Positions 1 to 8,320 of a stretch of 64,000 bases of DNA are shown here, piece by piece (position 1 is the stretch's first letter; each line of letters opens with the position of its first letter). This stretch comes from Ramlibacter aurantiacus. GTDB lineage: Bacteria; Pseudomonadota; Gammaproteobacteria; Burkholderiales; Burkholderiaceae_C. The notes beneath the pieces were generated by a model, which did no database searches, was not told where the DNA came from, and saw only the letters and a list, made by a program, of their open reading frames with translations. The stretch spans positions 1 through 64,000 of the forward strand of contig NZ_JAEQNA010000008.1 in assembly GCF_016722895.1 (NCBI RefSeq), written 5' to 3'. The position numbers were made by a program, and so were the translations under genes.

Positions 1-147
1 TTCCAGCAGCGTCTGGGGCACGCAGCCGATCTTCGGCGCAATCGATTCGACTGCCGCCCACAACGACGGGTATTCCCCCCGGTGCTCCTGCACCATCCTC
101 ACCGCGCGCTCACGCACCTCCGGTGAGAACTTGTTCGACTTGTTCAT
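1..147 (-). CDS. IS3-family transposase OrfA, N-terminal part (cut by window edge)
   Basis: The minus strand reads 49 codons from an ATG at 147 to the window edge without a stop. The peptide begins [19 protein letters not shown] and continues with a [19 protein letters not shown] stretch, the classic helix-turn-helix start of IS3-family OrfA proteins that bind the IS ends and are joined to OrfB by frameshifting. The rest of the IS lies to the left. The IS end should fall a few tens of bases right of the ATG, but I cannot place its inverted repeat with one end only. It abuts the truncated TIGR04255 gene. Confidence 0.85.
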   Translation of the reverse strand, partial: MNKSNKFSPEVRERAVRMVQEHRGEYPSLWAAVESIAPKIGCVPQTLLE

Positions 148-889
148 GGCTCAATCCTCTCAGATGGATGAGCCTCCTGGAAACCCGGGGCGATTCATCC
201 GCTTCACATCGAAAGTGCCGGCGGCCACCGTGCTGCCGGGCCTCTTCTTCTCAAAGCTGGTGGGGGTCGGACAAATCGAACCGCTGCCAGCGGCGCAGTT
301 GCCGGAGCAAATGCGAGCTCTAGATCCCCAACTCGCATTCGCACCACTGAGCAGAATCGGGTGGAAGGAGCAGTTTGCGATCCTAGTCGGGGAGCGCTCA
401 CTAGTTGTTGGGTGCAGGATGCCTTACCCAGGGTGGGTGGCATTCAAGCCTGCCATTTTGGAAGTGCTGGGCGTTCTGAAGGAGGCCCAGATTGTCACCC
501 GGGTCCACCGCCACTCACTCAAGTACATCGACCTCCTAAACACGGGGGACGATGATGCTGAGGCGCTGAGGCGACTGAATGTGTCTGTTCGCGTTGGCAG
601 TCACACAATAGCGTCTGAAAACACCGCACTGCGATCTGAGCTTAAGCGTGGTCCCTTCTTGCAAGCTGTCCAAGTTGCCTCCAGAGCTGTGGTCCAGCAA
701 GAAGGCGTAGGCACTCGCACAGGGGCCCTTATCGACGTCGATACCTTGGCCATAGCCGAACTCGAACCTGCCGAGTTTTTCGCGAACCTGCCAAGCTCAC
801 TAGAAGACCTCCACACAGCCAACAAGCAGATGTTCTTCGAATGCTTAACAGAATACGGCTTAAGCCTTTTGGAGCCGAAATATGACTAG
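131..889 (+). CDS. TIGR04255 family protein, N-terminus lost to IS insertion
   Basis: The open frame encodes up to 252 residues, but the first roughly 20-25 codons lie in IS-derived sequence. The conserved part starts near [14 protein letters not shown] and ends with a typical family C-terminus ([21 protein letters not shown], then LLEPKYD). TIGR04255 proteins are sporadically distributed, of unknown function, and often lie in accessory or defence-rich regions. The usual N-terminal strand-rich segment is missing, so the protein is probably non-functional or expressed only from an IS promoter. Its stop overlaps the start of the next gene (882), indicating translational coupling. Family assignment is from recalled C-terminal features, not a search. 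Confidence 0.6.
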   Translation: MFDLFMAQSSQMDEPPGNPGRFIRFTSKVPAATVLPGLFFSKLVGVGQIEPLPAAQLPEQMRALDPQLAFAPLSRIGWKEQFAILVGERSLVVGCRMPYPGWVAFKPAILEVLGVLKEAQIVTRVHRHSLKYIDLLNTGDDDAEALRRLNVSVRVGSHTIASENTALRSELKRGPFLQAVQVASRAVVQQEGVGTRTGALIDVDTLAIAELEPAEFFANLPSSLEDLHTANKQMFFECLTEYGLSLLEPKYD

Positions 890-1178
890 CCCTCAAGTCC
901 GGATCCAGCTTCCGTCGTTGTATGGCGCGCCGTCGTTAAGTCACAGCGAAGCTGCCGCGCGCTACGCTTGCGGAACCCGCCAGTTTGCCGTTGTTTCTCT
1001 GGTGACGAACATGAGCGCCACCCAGGTCCGCTACGGGACCGAATTGGGGGCAAGGATCGTCTATGGGACAGAAGCGCCAAGCGTCCGCTCTGTTACGAAG
1101 AGGGAAGACCAAGTGTTTCGCCGTGCAGCGCTTCGCGGTGCGCGCATTATCCATGGCGGTGCTCTCGTCGCGAAATGA
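882..1178 (+). CDS. Small hypothetical protein coupled to TIGR04255 gene
   Basis: This 98-residue frame starts with an ATG inside the last codons of the TIGR04255 gene and ends in an ATGA overlap with the next gene. The tight overlaps at both ends support it as a real middle gene of a three-gene operon. The protein is basic (many Arg, final Lys) with no clear membrane segment, metal motif or known domain. I do not recognise it. Alternatively it could be a spacer frame, but the ATGA junctions argue against this. Confidence 0.5.
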   Translation: MTSPQVRIQLPSLYGAPSLSHSEAAARYACGTRQFAVVSLVTNMSATQVRYGTELGARIVYGTEAPSVRSVTKREDQVFRRAALRGARIIHGGALVAK

Positions 1179-1738
1179 CAGCTGATGAGGCGTACGCGAT
1201 CCTAAGCGGACATTGCCAGTTCGAGGTTGGCAAGTTCTATGGCCACGTCGAAGGTCTTAGCTTAGGAACGGGCCTGCTTTATAACGACGTACGCGCTCCT
1301 GAGTTTGACCAGGAGCAGTCGGTCTTCATGACGGTCGAGCGTCAGGCGTACGTGCTAACTCATGAGTGCGACATCGATCCAGCGAACGAGCGAGCGTTCA
1401 ATGATCACCTCCTGATTTGCCCCGTTATCCGAGTTGAAGATTTTGTCGCCGAGTTCGAAGCCGAGTTCTCGAATAGAGATGCGCTCGTCGGTTTCCTCGC
1501 TGCGGCCGCGCGCCGCCAGGTCAGTCGCGTTGTGTTCTTGCCTGCGTCCCCAGGATTGGAGCAGGGCGGGTTCCTCTACCTCAACGCGCTCGCCAGCACT
1601 CACGTGTCAGTGTTTTCCCACCAAAGACCGTTTGCCGCCGTATCGGCATTTGGTCTGCAAGTCATCGACTACGCGCTCCAAAACCATCTACTCCGGCAGA
1701 AAGCTGAACGCCTCGCGCTCGGCGAGTACGCGCATTGA
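1175..1738 (+). CDS. Hypothetical protein, third gene of TIGR04255 operon
   Basis: The start is the ATG at 1175 that overlaps the preceding stop (ATGA), giving 187 residues; an open frame extends further upstream but covers the previous gene. Visible segments include AYVLTHECDIDPANERAFNDHLLICPVI and a Leu/Ala-rich C-terminus. A Cys in the THECD segment and another in LICPV might matter, but no named domain is recognised. It ends 38 bases before a terminator hairpin that belongs to the tRNA-Phe transcript on the opposite strand. Function unknown. Confidence 0.55.
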   Translation: MTADEAYAILSGHCQFEVGKFYGHVEGLSLGTGLLYNDVRAPEFDQEQSVFMTVERQAYVLTHECDIDPANERAFNDHLLICPVIRVEDFVAEFEAEFSNRDALVGFLAAAARRQVSRVVFLPASPGLEQGGFLYLNALASTHVSVFSHQRPFAAVSAFGLQVIDYALQNHLLRQKAERLALGEYAH

Positions 1739-1775
1739 GCGCTGGTTTGTAGAAAACACAGCTGCTTTGTAGAAA

Positions 1776-1806
1776 CGCCCCAGAACCCGAAACGGGCGCT
1801 GGGGCG
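1776..1806 (-). terminator. Hairpin terminator downstream of tRNA-Phe 3' fragment
   Basis: The half-sites CGCCCCAG and CTGGGGCG form a perfect 8-bp stem around a 15-base loop. Read on the minus strand it follows the tRNA CCA end by about 10 bases and is followed by a short T-rich stretch (TTTCTAC). It fits the original tRNA-Phe terminator, so this side is host flank. Confidence 0.6.
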
Positions 1807-1815
1807 CATGAAGAC

Positions 1816-1863
1816 TGGTGGCCTGGGGCGGAATCGAACCACCGACACGCGGATTTTCAATCC
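1816..1863 (-). repeat. tRNA-Phe 3' half: likely attachment site of the integrated element
   Basis: Read on the minus strand this is the 3' half of a bacterial tRNA-Phe: the anticodon-loop segment GGATTGAAAATCC (anticodon GAA), a variable loop, the T-arm GGTGGTTCGATTCCGCC, an acceptor strand ending CCAGGCC and the encoded ACCA tail. The 5' half is absent; to the right the sequence diverges immediately. Integrases that target tRNA genes duplicate the 3' end, restoring a full tRNA at one end and leaving a fragment at the other. The geometry places the element to the right, with the integrase about 800 bases inside. Confidence 0.85.
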
Positions 1864-1975
1864 AAATGACAACCATTGTTCTAGTTCGTAAAATGAAGAT
1901 TTGCAAGGGCTTTTCTAGTTCTGCATCGCCGAACCGAACCCTGCCGAACCTTCCCCGAACGCGTGCCGAACTTCT

Positions 1976-2614
1976 TCAGGAGACGGGTTTGTCCGTCCCA
2001 AGTACGGCCTGGATAGCCAGCAAGACTTCCTGAGGCGTAGTCACGAACCACTCAGCGCCGGGTGCATCAGCTTTTCGTCTGCCGCGCACCTTCAGCAAAT
2101 ACTGGATAGCTTTCTCCAGGTTATCGGCGTCCGGGTGTGGGTAGGTCCCCAAGATCTCTGGTTTTTCTGGCATAGGCGTGACCTGCTGCATGATCCGCGC
2201 CTCCGGATTGGCACCTTTTCCGATCTTGATGGGGTATGGGCCGCTGCTGCGCTTATAGGCGGGGAACGTGTACCAGTAGATGGCAGGGGCAACACCAGCT
2301 TCCTGCTGTTCCTTCTCCTCTTCAACTTCGATCGCCGCATCATCTTCCGTGGCGGCAAGACCGACGACAACGACCCCCTCAACCTTCGTTGCAGCGAACA
2401 CCTCGGGGTGCTCCCGGACTTCAATCCCCATTCTTATGCGCATCCTGCGGCGGGCTTCGCTAGGGTCGCCGTCATAGAGGGACAGCATGTGCTGATGGAA
2501 GTCTGGGTAGCTCTCCCAGATCACTTTTGTCAGGCTTCGGTAGGTGAGTGGCTCGGCGCTTTGCGTCAGAACCGCCACCATCTTCTGCCTCAGGCTGGTT
2601 GCATCGCCATCCAT
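1976..2614 (-). CDS. GIY-YIG / T5orf172-type DNA-binding protein
   Basis: The C-terminal half (from YWYTFPAYKR through IKIGKGANPEARIMQQV to AEWFVTTPQEV) resembles the T5orf172/MUG113 branch of the GIY-YIG nuclease fold. The first 75 residues look like a winged-helix segment (LTYRSLTKVIWESYPDF), and an acidic EVEEEKEQQE linker joins the two. I chose the ATG at 2614, preceded by GGAGG at good spacing, over the ATG at 2626. It lies between the attachment site and the integrase, a position often occupied by excision or accessory genes. A role in DNA processing is inferred; catalytic residues were not verified. Confidence 0.6.
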   Translation of the reverse strand: MDGDATSLRQKMVAVLTQSAEPLTYRSLTKVIWESYPDFHQHMLSLYDGDPSEARRRMRIRMGIEVREHPEVFAATKVEGVVVVGLAATEDDAAIEVEEEKEQQEAGVAPAIYWYTFPAYKRSSGPYPIKIGKGANPEARIMQQVTPMPEKPEILGTYPHPDADNLEKAIQYLLKVRGRRKADAPGAEWFVTTPQEVLLAIQAVLGTDKPVS

Positions 2615-2667
2615 GCTGTCCTCCATTCAAGAAGGCCCAACTCTAGTGCGTCGGGCCGGTACGGTAC

Positions 2668-3876
2668 TTAGGCGACCGCGAATGCCGCGGCGTTTGACGC
2701 CTCCTGGGCCGCCTTCATCGACAGGTGGGCATAGCGCTGGCTCGTCCGAGCGTCGGCGTGACCGAGAAGCTTCTGCACCTCGAACAGGCTTCGGCCCGCA
2801 GACACCATCCGGCTCGCGAACGTGTGCCGCAAGTCGTGGATGCGCACGTTTGCCGGAATCCCCGCCTTCTTCCGAATCCGGTACCACTGACGCGTAATTG
2901 TCGTGAACGGCTTCCCCGTGGCTGGCGACGGGAACAGGAAATCCGAAGTTCCTTCAGCATTGAGCTGGTCGATGATCCAGAGGGCGCTCTTGTTCAGAGG
3001 CAGCGGCTTGTGCTTCTTAGACTTCGAGTTCGTCGCAGGGATGCGCCAGACATTGTTCACGAGGTCCACCTGCTTCCACTCGGCACAAAGCGCTTCATTG
3101 AGGCGGGCACCAGTGGCCAGCAGGAACATCAAGATCAGACTGACCATGCGGTTCTTGTCCGTCTTCAGGACCTCTACCAGCTTCTCCACTTGGGCATCGT
3201 TCAGGTAGTTCTCGACCTGGTTGTCCAGCGTGAACAAGGGGATGCGTGTCAGGACGTTCCTCTCCAGCATCTCCCATGAAACAGCCAGGTTGCACACTCT
3301 CCGCAGTAGCTGCACGTGCTGATTCACGGAGGCCTTCGCGCACCCTTCCGCAACCAGCGCGTTCTGGAACTGCTGGACGGACAGTCGAGTGATCTTCCCT
3401 AAGGGCAGGTGGCCGAACTTCGCTCTGATCCTCAGGCGGTAAAGCTGTTCGTCGCGCGCGACCGATCGCTTATGAACCTTCGCGTAGGGGAAGTAGTGGG
3501 CGCTCATGAACTCGTCCAAGGTGATGCTGCCATTGCCTTCTGCGGCTCCAAACGCAGGGGCGCCAGCAGCATTAGTCATGCGGCCATTCGACGTTTCCGG
3601 CAGGAAAGCCTTCTCCGTCGGCACGGCCTTAAGCTGAGTTAGTTTCGCCCTTGCCTCCTCCAGCGTCATCTCGGTGGTCCGGCCAATCTTCTGGTGGCAG
3701 GTCTTGCCGGCTTGCTTGTAGCGCCAGTAGTAGGTGCCCTCACCGGGGCTGGTGGCCCGCACCTCGATATAGAGGCCCGAGCGCTGGGGATCTACGATCT
3801 CGATGCGCGCCTTGCCATCAGGGCAGCGCAGGCGGTGGTCTACGTAGGTTTGGTCTAGGTCCTTGACTACTGCCAT
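2668..3876 (-). CDS. int: Tyrosine-type site-specific integrase
   Basis: This 402-residue protein has an N-terminal arm-binding domain of the DUF4102/P4-integrase type (VEVRATSPGEGTYYWRYKQ-like strand region, residues 1-90), a SAM-like core-binding domain (around 125-220) and a C-terminal catalytic domain. Catalytic signatures are visible: the first Arg in LATGARLNEAL, the HDLRHTFASRM box, and the LLGHADARTSQRYAHL box with the nucleophilic Tyr. An AGGAGA ribosome site precedes the ATG at 3876. It is the obvious enzyme for integration at the adjacent tRNA-Phe half. It looks complete. Confidence 0.93.
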   Translation of the reverse strand: MAVVKDLDQTYVDHRLRCPDGKARIEIVDPQRSGLYIEVRATSPGEGTYYWRYKQAGKTCHQKIGRTTEMTLEEARAKLTQLKAVPTEKAFLPETSNGRMTNAAGAPAFGAAEGNGSITLDEFMSAHYFPYAKVHKRSVARDEQLYRLRIRAKFGHLPLGKITRLSVQQFQNALVAEGCAKASVNQHVQLLRRVCNLAVSWEMLERNVLTRIPLFTLDNQVENYLNDAQVEKLVEVLKTDKNRMVSLILMFLLATGARLNEALCAEWKQVDLVNNVWRIPATNSKSKKHKPLPLNKSALWIIDQLNAEGTSDFLFPSPATGKPFTTITRQWYRIRKKAGIPANVRIHDLRHTFASRMVSAGRSLFEVQKLLGHADARTSQRYAHLSMKAAQEASNAAAFAVA

Positions 3877-3947
3877 AGGTCTCCTTTTGAAAAAAAAATG
3901 GTCTGCGCCAACGCCTGATACTGGGTATCAGGACGCCGGTAACGTGA

Positions 3948-4373
3948 CTAGTGGAGGGACGCGGGAGCCCGAGCAAGGTCGTCGCTCAGGCGGTACTTGA
4001 AGTTGCACGTCTTCTCCGGATTGAGAAGCGTGATGGGCAGCACGCCGTGTACGGCGAAGTACTTGAAGCACATGCCGATCGCGATGCGGTCGCCTCTTTT
4101 CCAGTTGTCCCAGTCGGGAGGGGCGGCCAGCCCAGGCGTGTCGTAGATCGCGTCACGCTGCAGGTACTGAGAATTGCGCCAGAAAAGCTCCCAGGCTCGA
4201 CGAAGCAGCGCCTCCGAAAGCCAATAGCGGCCGTTGCTTAGTCCGGATCCGCGAGTTGGATGTTTCTGTAGCTTGATCTGCGCCAGAGCTAGCTTGCTCC
4301 AACTCGGGGCGGTGCTCGCTACCGGTGCAGAGCGGTCAAGAGTTTCAGCGGGGTTGTTTGATGTGAATGTCAT
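3948..4373 (-). CDS. Hypothetical protein downstream of primase
   Basis: This 141-residue protein shows no recognisable domain. It is Trp- and Tyr-rich in the middle (SNGRYWLSEALLRRAWELFWRNSQYL), compatible with a compact helical DNA-associated fold. Its ATG overlaps the end of the 63-residue frame that follows the primase, so primase, small protein and this gene form one unit. The stop lies about 70 bases before the integrase RBS. Function unknown; by position it could be a replication accessory factor. Confidence 0.5.
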   Translation of the reverse strand: MTFTSNNPAETLDRSAPVASTAPSWSKLALAQIKLQKHPTRGSGLSNGRYWLSEALLRRAWELFWRNSQYLQRDAIYDTPGLAAPPDWDNWKRGDRIAIGMCFKYFAVHGVLPITLLNPEKTCNFKYRLSDDLARAPASLH

Positions 4374-4536
4374 TCGGATCCAAGTTGTAAAAGTAAAAAA
4401 GAAGGCACGTGCAACGTGCGTTCCGGCGCAGGGGCGTCAAGTCCCCTACCTGCAGGAGAGCGGATATGACGAGGGACGCTGGGGCGTTCGGATCGTCTAA
4501 ACGGTCGGGCTCGAAATCGATAACCACTTTTCCCAC
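4345..4536 (-). CDS. Small hypothetical protein coupled to primase
   Basis: A GTG directly abuts the primase TAA stop (TAAGTG) and opens a 63-residue frame that overlaps the next gene by 29 bases. It includes DLTPLRRNARCTCLLFYFYNLDPND. No domain is recognised. Stop-start contact at one end and overlap at the other suggest translational coupling, but the GTG start and short length leave doubt. Confidence 0.4.
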   Translation of the reverse strand: MGKVVIDFEPDRLDDPNAPASLVISALLQVGDLTPLRRNARCTCLLFYFYNLDPNDIHIKQPR

Positions 4537-5943
4537 TTACAAGGCGGTGAGTCGGTCTTTGTAGGCTTCCTGAACCGCTATGCCGCGGATGATTTCGATA
4601 CCGTCCAAGAGCGTGAAGCGCACCGGCAGTCCGATGCGGTGCTCCATCTGCTCCTTTAAGCTGCCCTTCGCATGGGGTTTTCGACCGTTTTCATTGCACC
4701 AAGCCTTGTACGAGGCGTAGAACGCCGAGCGGCGCTCGAGCAGGTCGTCACGGAGAGTGCAGCATTCGTGGATGAACTCGTCGACCGAACTTGTTGAACG
4801 GCGCCATTTCTGCATTAGCCGATCCTGGACGGATGAGGGTGAGAAGCGGTTCTGCTGCAGGAGTCGCACGCCCCCTTGAAGTGCCCAGTAGGCGATCCCA
4901 GACATCTCCTGCCCGATGATCCGATCAGCCAATCCAGGATCGAGCGGTCGGCCCGAGCGCAAGAGGCTGTTCGGAAACTCAATCAGCAACCAACGCGAGA
5001 AGAAGGCCTCTGAGTGGTCTTTGGTGGTGATGAGATGGTTGGACGTGAACAGATGCGCCGCCTCGTTCTGGAACATGACTACCGGTCGCGTCGGCTGACG
5101 GCCGGAGATCAAGTCACCACCAAGCACCGACTTGAGGTTCGCGGCGGGGATCGCCTGCCCTTCCGGGAGTTCTCCCACTACGTTGAGCCGACTTCCTATT
5201 AGGCTGGCCAGGTAGTATTCGTTGTCCCACTTGAAGGGAGAAACGGCCGAAGTGAACGCCGACGGAACCAACTGCCGCAGGATGCGCTCCATGGTTCCCT
5301 TCCCTGCACGCCCATACGGATCGTAAAAAAGGGCCGCTTTCTGGAAGCGAGGCATTAGACCCAAGAGAATCGCTCCGGCAATCTCTTGGAGAAGGCAGAT
5401 CTGTTGCTCCTGCTCGTCAATTGCCACTGATCTGAACGTCTCGTCTAGAAATTGCGAGAAGTTCGGTGTGGCCACCCGTGCCGGCGCGAAGTCCAGCATT
5501 ACCCGCTGGCGATGCTCTGGCAGCAGGGGCTCTGACGAGAGTTGTTGACCTGCAATGGTGTAGAAGCTGCCGAGAAAGGCGGTGCCGACTGGCGCGTCCC
5601 GAAAAAAGCTCGGCTGAGTTGCGATCGCGCTCACCTGCTCCGCAATGCCCGTGTAGTCGGACCACTTTTCACAGTTCTTGTTCGCGTCATTCAGCTCTGC
5701 TATCAGCCGTAGGAGGTTTTGACGCTCATAGGGCACCCAGAGGTTCGATTGCGCGTCGAGCACGTAAAGTTCGCCCTGATGTATGACAGGTCGCCAACTT
5801 TGAACGGTGAGGTAATCCAGTGTGTGCAGTGCGTACCGGTGGTGCGAGGTTGCCTGTGCCTTACGACTCGTAAAGGGCGTCATCATCGTGATCGCGGCAT
5901 TTCCAAGGTGAGGTCGCATATCATTGGCGTAATTGCTAATCAT
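4537..5943 (-). CDS. D5-type primase/helicase (SF3 helicase) of mobile element
   Basis: The C-terminal half is a superfamily 3 helicase of the phage/plasmid D5/P4-alpha type: Walker A YDPYGRAGKGTMERIL, Walker B-like SRLNVVGELPEG, and sensor region LFTSNHLITTKDHSEAFFSRWLLIEFP. The N-terminal half resembles the D5_N helper domain. I chose the ATG at 5943 (468 residues), preceded by CGGAGCAAGAA, rather than upstream starts that add an unrelated Arg/Pro-rich stretch. The protein probably initiates or drives element replication. It lacks an obvious primase catalytic domain, so it may load a separate or host primase. Confidence 0.85.
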   Translation of the reverse strand: MISNYANDMRPHLGNAAITMMTPFTSRKAQATSHHRYALHTLDYLTVQSWRPVIHQGELYVLDAQSNLWVPYERQNLLRLIAELNDANKNCEKWSDYTGIAEQVSAIATQPSFFRDAPVGTAFLGSFYTIAGQQLSSEPLLPEHRQRVMLDFAPARVATPNFSQFLDETFRSVAIDEQEQQICLLQEIAGAILLGLMPRFQKAALFYDPYGRAGKGTMERILRQLVPSAFTSAVSPFKWDNEYYLASLIGSRLNVVGELPEGQAIPAANLKSVLGGDLISGRQPTRPVVMFQNEAAHLFTSNHLITTKDHSEAFFSRWLLIEFPNSLLRSGRPLDPGLADRIIGQEMSGIAYWALQGGVRLLQQNRFSPSSVQDRLMQKWRRSTSSVDEFIHECCTLRDDLLERRSAFYASYKAWCNENGRKPHAKGSLKEQMEHRIGLPVRFTLLDGIEIIRGIAVQEAYKDRLTAL

Positions 5944-6185
5944 TTCTTGCTCCGTTGAGTTTGTGAAACCCACTGAGGCCAGACGACCGGAGCAGTAGTA
6001 CCAAGGCACCACTGTCGTGTCGCAGCTCAGGGGTTGAGCGTCCCCTGGCTCGCATGAATACGTTTGATTTATATGCGGATGGTGTGAGAGAGAGGCCTCG
6101 CCAGGGCCAAGGACTGGCGCTCGCCTCGACTGGGGGCGCCACCGGGACACGCAGGTGAAACGGCTGACTGCGTCTCATGGCGACC

Positions 6186-6602
6186 TCAATCGGTGGCCCG
6201 CCAGATAGCGGCCGCCTCCGGGTGCTGCGCCGCGTAGTCACGTAGCCAGTGGTACTGGCGGGCGCACGTGCTGGCGACCTCCTCGTCGATAGCGAAAGAC
6301 AGGAGGCTGTAGGCATAGAGGCATGAGGCAATCCCGAAGGCGTCGGCTGAAAGGTCACCCTCGTAGCCGTTCGCACAGACGACGTGGAACGACTCGCGGC
6401 CGGTCGGCACCATGTAGAAGCCGCCATTGCTCAAGATGAAGAACTCCCAGTGGCCGCCGTCATAGTCCTCTGACAGCGCAGCGGCGTTGTCGAACGCGAA
6501 GGGCTCCACCATCAGGGGGAAGCGAATACCAAACAACTTTGACGTGTGTGGTCCGCGCTCGGACTCCTGCAGCTGCTCGCGGTAGATCGGACATGTAGAC
6601 AT
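6186..6602 (-). CDS. klcA: Antirestriction protein, KlcA/ArdB family
   Basis: The 138-residue length and the core LSEDYDGGHWEFFILSNGG followed by FYMVPTG match the KlcA/ArdB family closely, as do the C-terminal segments DAFGIASCLYAYSLLSFAIDE and YHWLRDYAAQHPEAAAIWRATD. These proteins protect incoming plasmids and phage-like elements from type I restriction without direct DNA mimicry. It lies upstream of the primase. The same element also encodes a methyltransferase-endonuclease, so it carries both counter-restriction and restriction functions. A weak ribosome site (AGTTTCT) precedes the ATG. Confidence 0.92.
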   Translation of the reverse strand: MSTCPIYREQLQESERGPHTSKLFGIRFPLMVEPFAFDNAAALSEDYDGGHWEFFILSNGGFYMVPTGRESFHVVCANGYEGDLSADAFGIASCLYAYSLLSFAIDEEVASTCARQYHWLRDYAAQHPEAAAIWRATD

Positions 6603-6720
6603 AGAAACTCCATGAAGTAAGTGCCCCCCTCACGCGGACGCACGTATGCCTCCGCGCGGGGCGAATACGAGGTCGCGAAGGGGGGAGAAGGAGGAAAGGG
6701 GGAGCAGCTAGGGCGAGTGC

Positions 6721-6852
6721 CTAGCGTCCCTCGACGCCCGGACCGGCAAGCAGTTCGGCCTCGTCAGCAAGCACTTGTCCATACGCTTCGTCGGGCAGAT
6801 CACGGGCGAGCACTAGATCAAGAACGTCGGTCAGGCAGTCTTCGAACTCCAT
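6721..6852 (-). CDS. 43-residue acidic small protein
   Basis: A strong AAAGGAGA site lies 7 bases before the ATG at 6852. The frame reads MEFEDCLTDVLDLVLARDLP and continues to a TAG at 6721. It is strongly acidic and helical-looking and overlaps the end of the upstream membrane protein gene by 35 bases. The RBS quality and overlap support translation. No family is recognised; acidic microproteins in such elements can be DNA-mimic or adaptor proteins, which is speculation here. Confidence 0.5.
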   Translation of the reverse strand: MEFEDCLTDVLDLVLARDLPDEAYGQVLADEAELLAGPGVEGR

Positions 6853-7039
6853 TTCGGGTTCTCCTTTGCAGTAGGTTGAAGGACAGATAGCCGACGGTGG
6901 AGATCACCGCCGCCAGCACGGACGGGAGTGGGAAGAGGACGAACACCACGCACAGAGCGATGAAGGCGATCGCGTGCAAAGGCGAGAGAACCGCAGCGAT
7001 CAGAACCACTGCGGCAAAGGCGGTGAGAAAAATCAGCAT
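6818..7039 (-). CDS. Small membrane protein
   Basis: This 73-residue protein is nearly all hydrophobic in residues 1-58 (MLIFLTAFAAVVLIAAVL then HAIAFIALCVVFVLFP and VLAAVISTVGYLSF), giving two or three transmembrane helices, followed by an Arg-rich cytoplasmic tail. AAGGAGA lies 4 bases before the ATG. It sits 8 bases after the end of the upstream gene. No family is assigned. Confidence 0.6.
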   Translation of the reverse strand: MLIFLTAFAAVVLIAAVLSPLHAIAFIALCVVFVLFPLPSVLAAVISTVGYLSFNLLQRRTRNGVRRLPDRRS

Positions 7040-7047
7040 CTATCTCC

Positions 7048-7557
7048 TTACTCAACCTGGTCGCCATGTGGCTCGGTCTCCCAAGGAGGAACACCTACAA
7101 CTCCGCCAACCTTCTTTTGGTTTGCGCGTATCGATGGCTTGCTGACGTCAGGATTGAGATTGACTCCGGAAGCAATCAACGCCGCGACTTGCTCCATGAA
7201 GATCTTGTCTGGTGCGCGTAAGTAGCAATGGGCTTGATCGGGCGACGCAGATACGAGCCCCTCAGCCTTCAGAACTGCCAAGAGGAACCCGGCGCTGTTG
7301 ACCGATTTGCCAACCTTGAAAAGAGGCAGCAGGAGCGGGCCCGGGATCGCTTCGTGTTTGCCTAGAAGCTTTTTGATGTCCGTGGTGGACACCCACTCTT
7401 TGCTGTAAACGCCCTTGCCGCTTGTCTTCCAGATGCGAACGCGCACGTCGCTGGCATCGCTACACCCAACGTGATAGGTGATGGCGGTACGCCCCGAGAG
7501 GGATGGACAGGTTGCGATCTTTAGAATGCGTAGATCAGACGCGGTCTTTTCAGTCAT
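7048..7557 (-). CDS. Hypothetical element protein
   Basis: I chose the ATG at 7557, preceded by AGGAGA, giving 169 residues; longer upstream frames lack a ribosome site. The N-terminal half looks beta-rich (ILKIATCPSLSGRTAITYHVG, then VRVRIWKTSGKGVYSKEWV), followed by helical segments. Homologous-looking proteins occur in integrative elements of proteobacteria in my memory, but I cannot name a domain. It heads the run leading to the membrane protein and the acidic microprotein. Confidence 0.55.
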   Translation of the reverse strand: MTEKTASDLRILKIATCPSLSGRTAITYHVGCSDASDVRVRIWKTSGKGVYSKEWVSTTDIKKLLGKHEAIPGPLLLPLFKVGKSVNSAGFLLAVLKAEGLVSASPDQAHCYLRAPDKIFMEQVAALIASGVNLNPDVSKPSIRANQKKVGGVVGVPPWETEPHGDQVE

Positions 7558-7824
7558 TAGGATCTCCTGAGTTTGGTTTAGGGTGTTTCGAAGGCCGAAG
7601 TCCTTCATTTCAGATACGTCGGTTTTCTCGCTTTCTGAATCGCTCAGACGATTAGCGTTAGGCATGTTGTGCAGCCCAGGGATGGCCCGGATCCAGCCCT
7701 GGCCCCAGCGAACACACCTGTGGCCACTAACGTGGTTACGGGGGCGGCTGCCGGGGGATTGGCGGGACCCGGGTCCATCGCGCGTTCGACGGGCAGGCAA
7801 TAGAGGCCGTCCAGAAACAAGAAA

Positions 7825-7840
7825 GCCACCCGAGGGTGGC
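7825..7840 (-). terminator. Terminator after gene 7864-8274
   Basis: GCCACCC and GGGTGGC form a perfect 7-bp stem with a 2-base core; read on the minus strand it is followed by TTTCTTGTTTC. It closes the gene at 7864-8274. Confidence 0.7.
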
Positions 7841-7863
7841 CGCTGGTGGGTCAATGAACGTGC

Positions 7864-8274
7864 TCATGGCTCGTGCGCCTCGCTGGAGGGCACCGCATGC
7901 ATCGCACACATGGCGAGCAACTCTTGATCTATGCCCTCTTCCTTGGGCACAAACACCTCCACCCCGTAACCGTCGTCACTGAGCACAAAGACGATCTCAT
8001 AGCAGGTTCGGTGCTTCTCCAGAACCTCGAAGGACGGGGTGAAGTCAGGCGTGTCAAAGCGAGCGCTCGTATAGCGGTTGGCGAGGAGGTCGAAGCCAAG
8101 CCGCTCGTTGAGCCGTGCCACGGAGTCGCCCGGCTCCACCACAAGGAAGTAGCCCATTGCATTCGGATCGAAGGGCTCGTCTTCCTCCAGCATGGCGAAT
8201 CGCCGCTGCGCAAGTAATCTGACTTCGGCATGGCGGACCGAAGCGACCTGCTCCGGGTCGGTCAGCACTTGCAT
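7864..8274 (-). CDS. Hypothetical protein, PGDS/VFVPK family (copy 1)
   Basis: This 136-residue protein contains MGYFLVVEPGDSVARLNERLGFD in the middle and IVFVLSDDGYGVEVFVPKEEGID near the C-terminus. The neighbouring protein at 8388-8705 has the same layout (VLAPGDSLEDLSSELGF and FIVNGEGFGYWVFVPKSPGTD), so the two are diverged paralogues. The fold is probably small alpha/beta. No function is known. GGAG lies 7 bases before the ATG, and the gene has its own terminator. Confidence 0.55.
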   Translation of the reverse strand: MQVLTDPEQVASVRHAEVRLLAQRRFAMLEEDEPFDPNAMGYFLVVEPGDSVARLNERLGFDLLANRYTSARFDTPDFTPSFEVLEKHRTCYEIVFVLSDDGYGVEVFVPKEEGIDQELLAMCAMHAVPSSEAHEP

Positions 8275-8320
8275 CTACGGGCTCCAATCACATGGGTCCT
8301 CATGAAGTTTTCCTTTCTTA

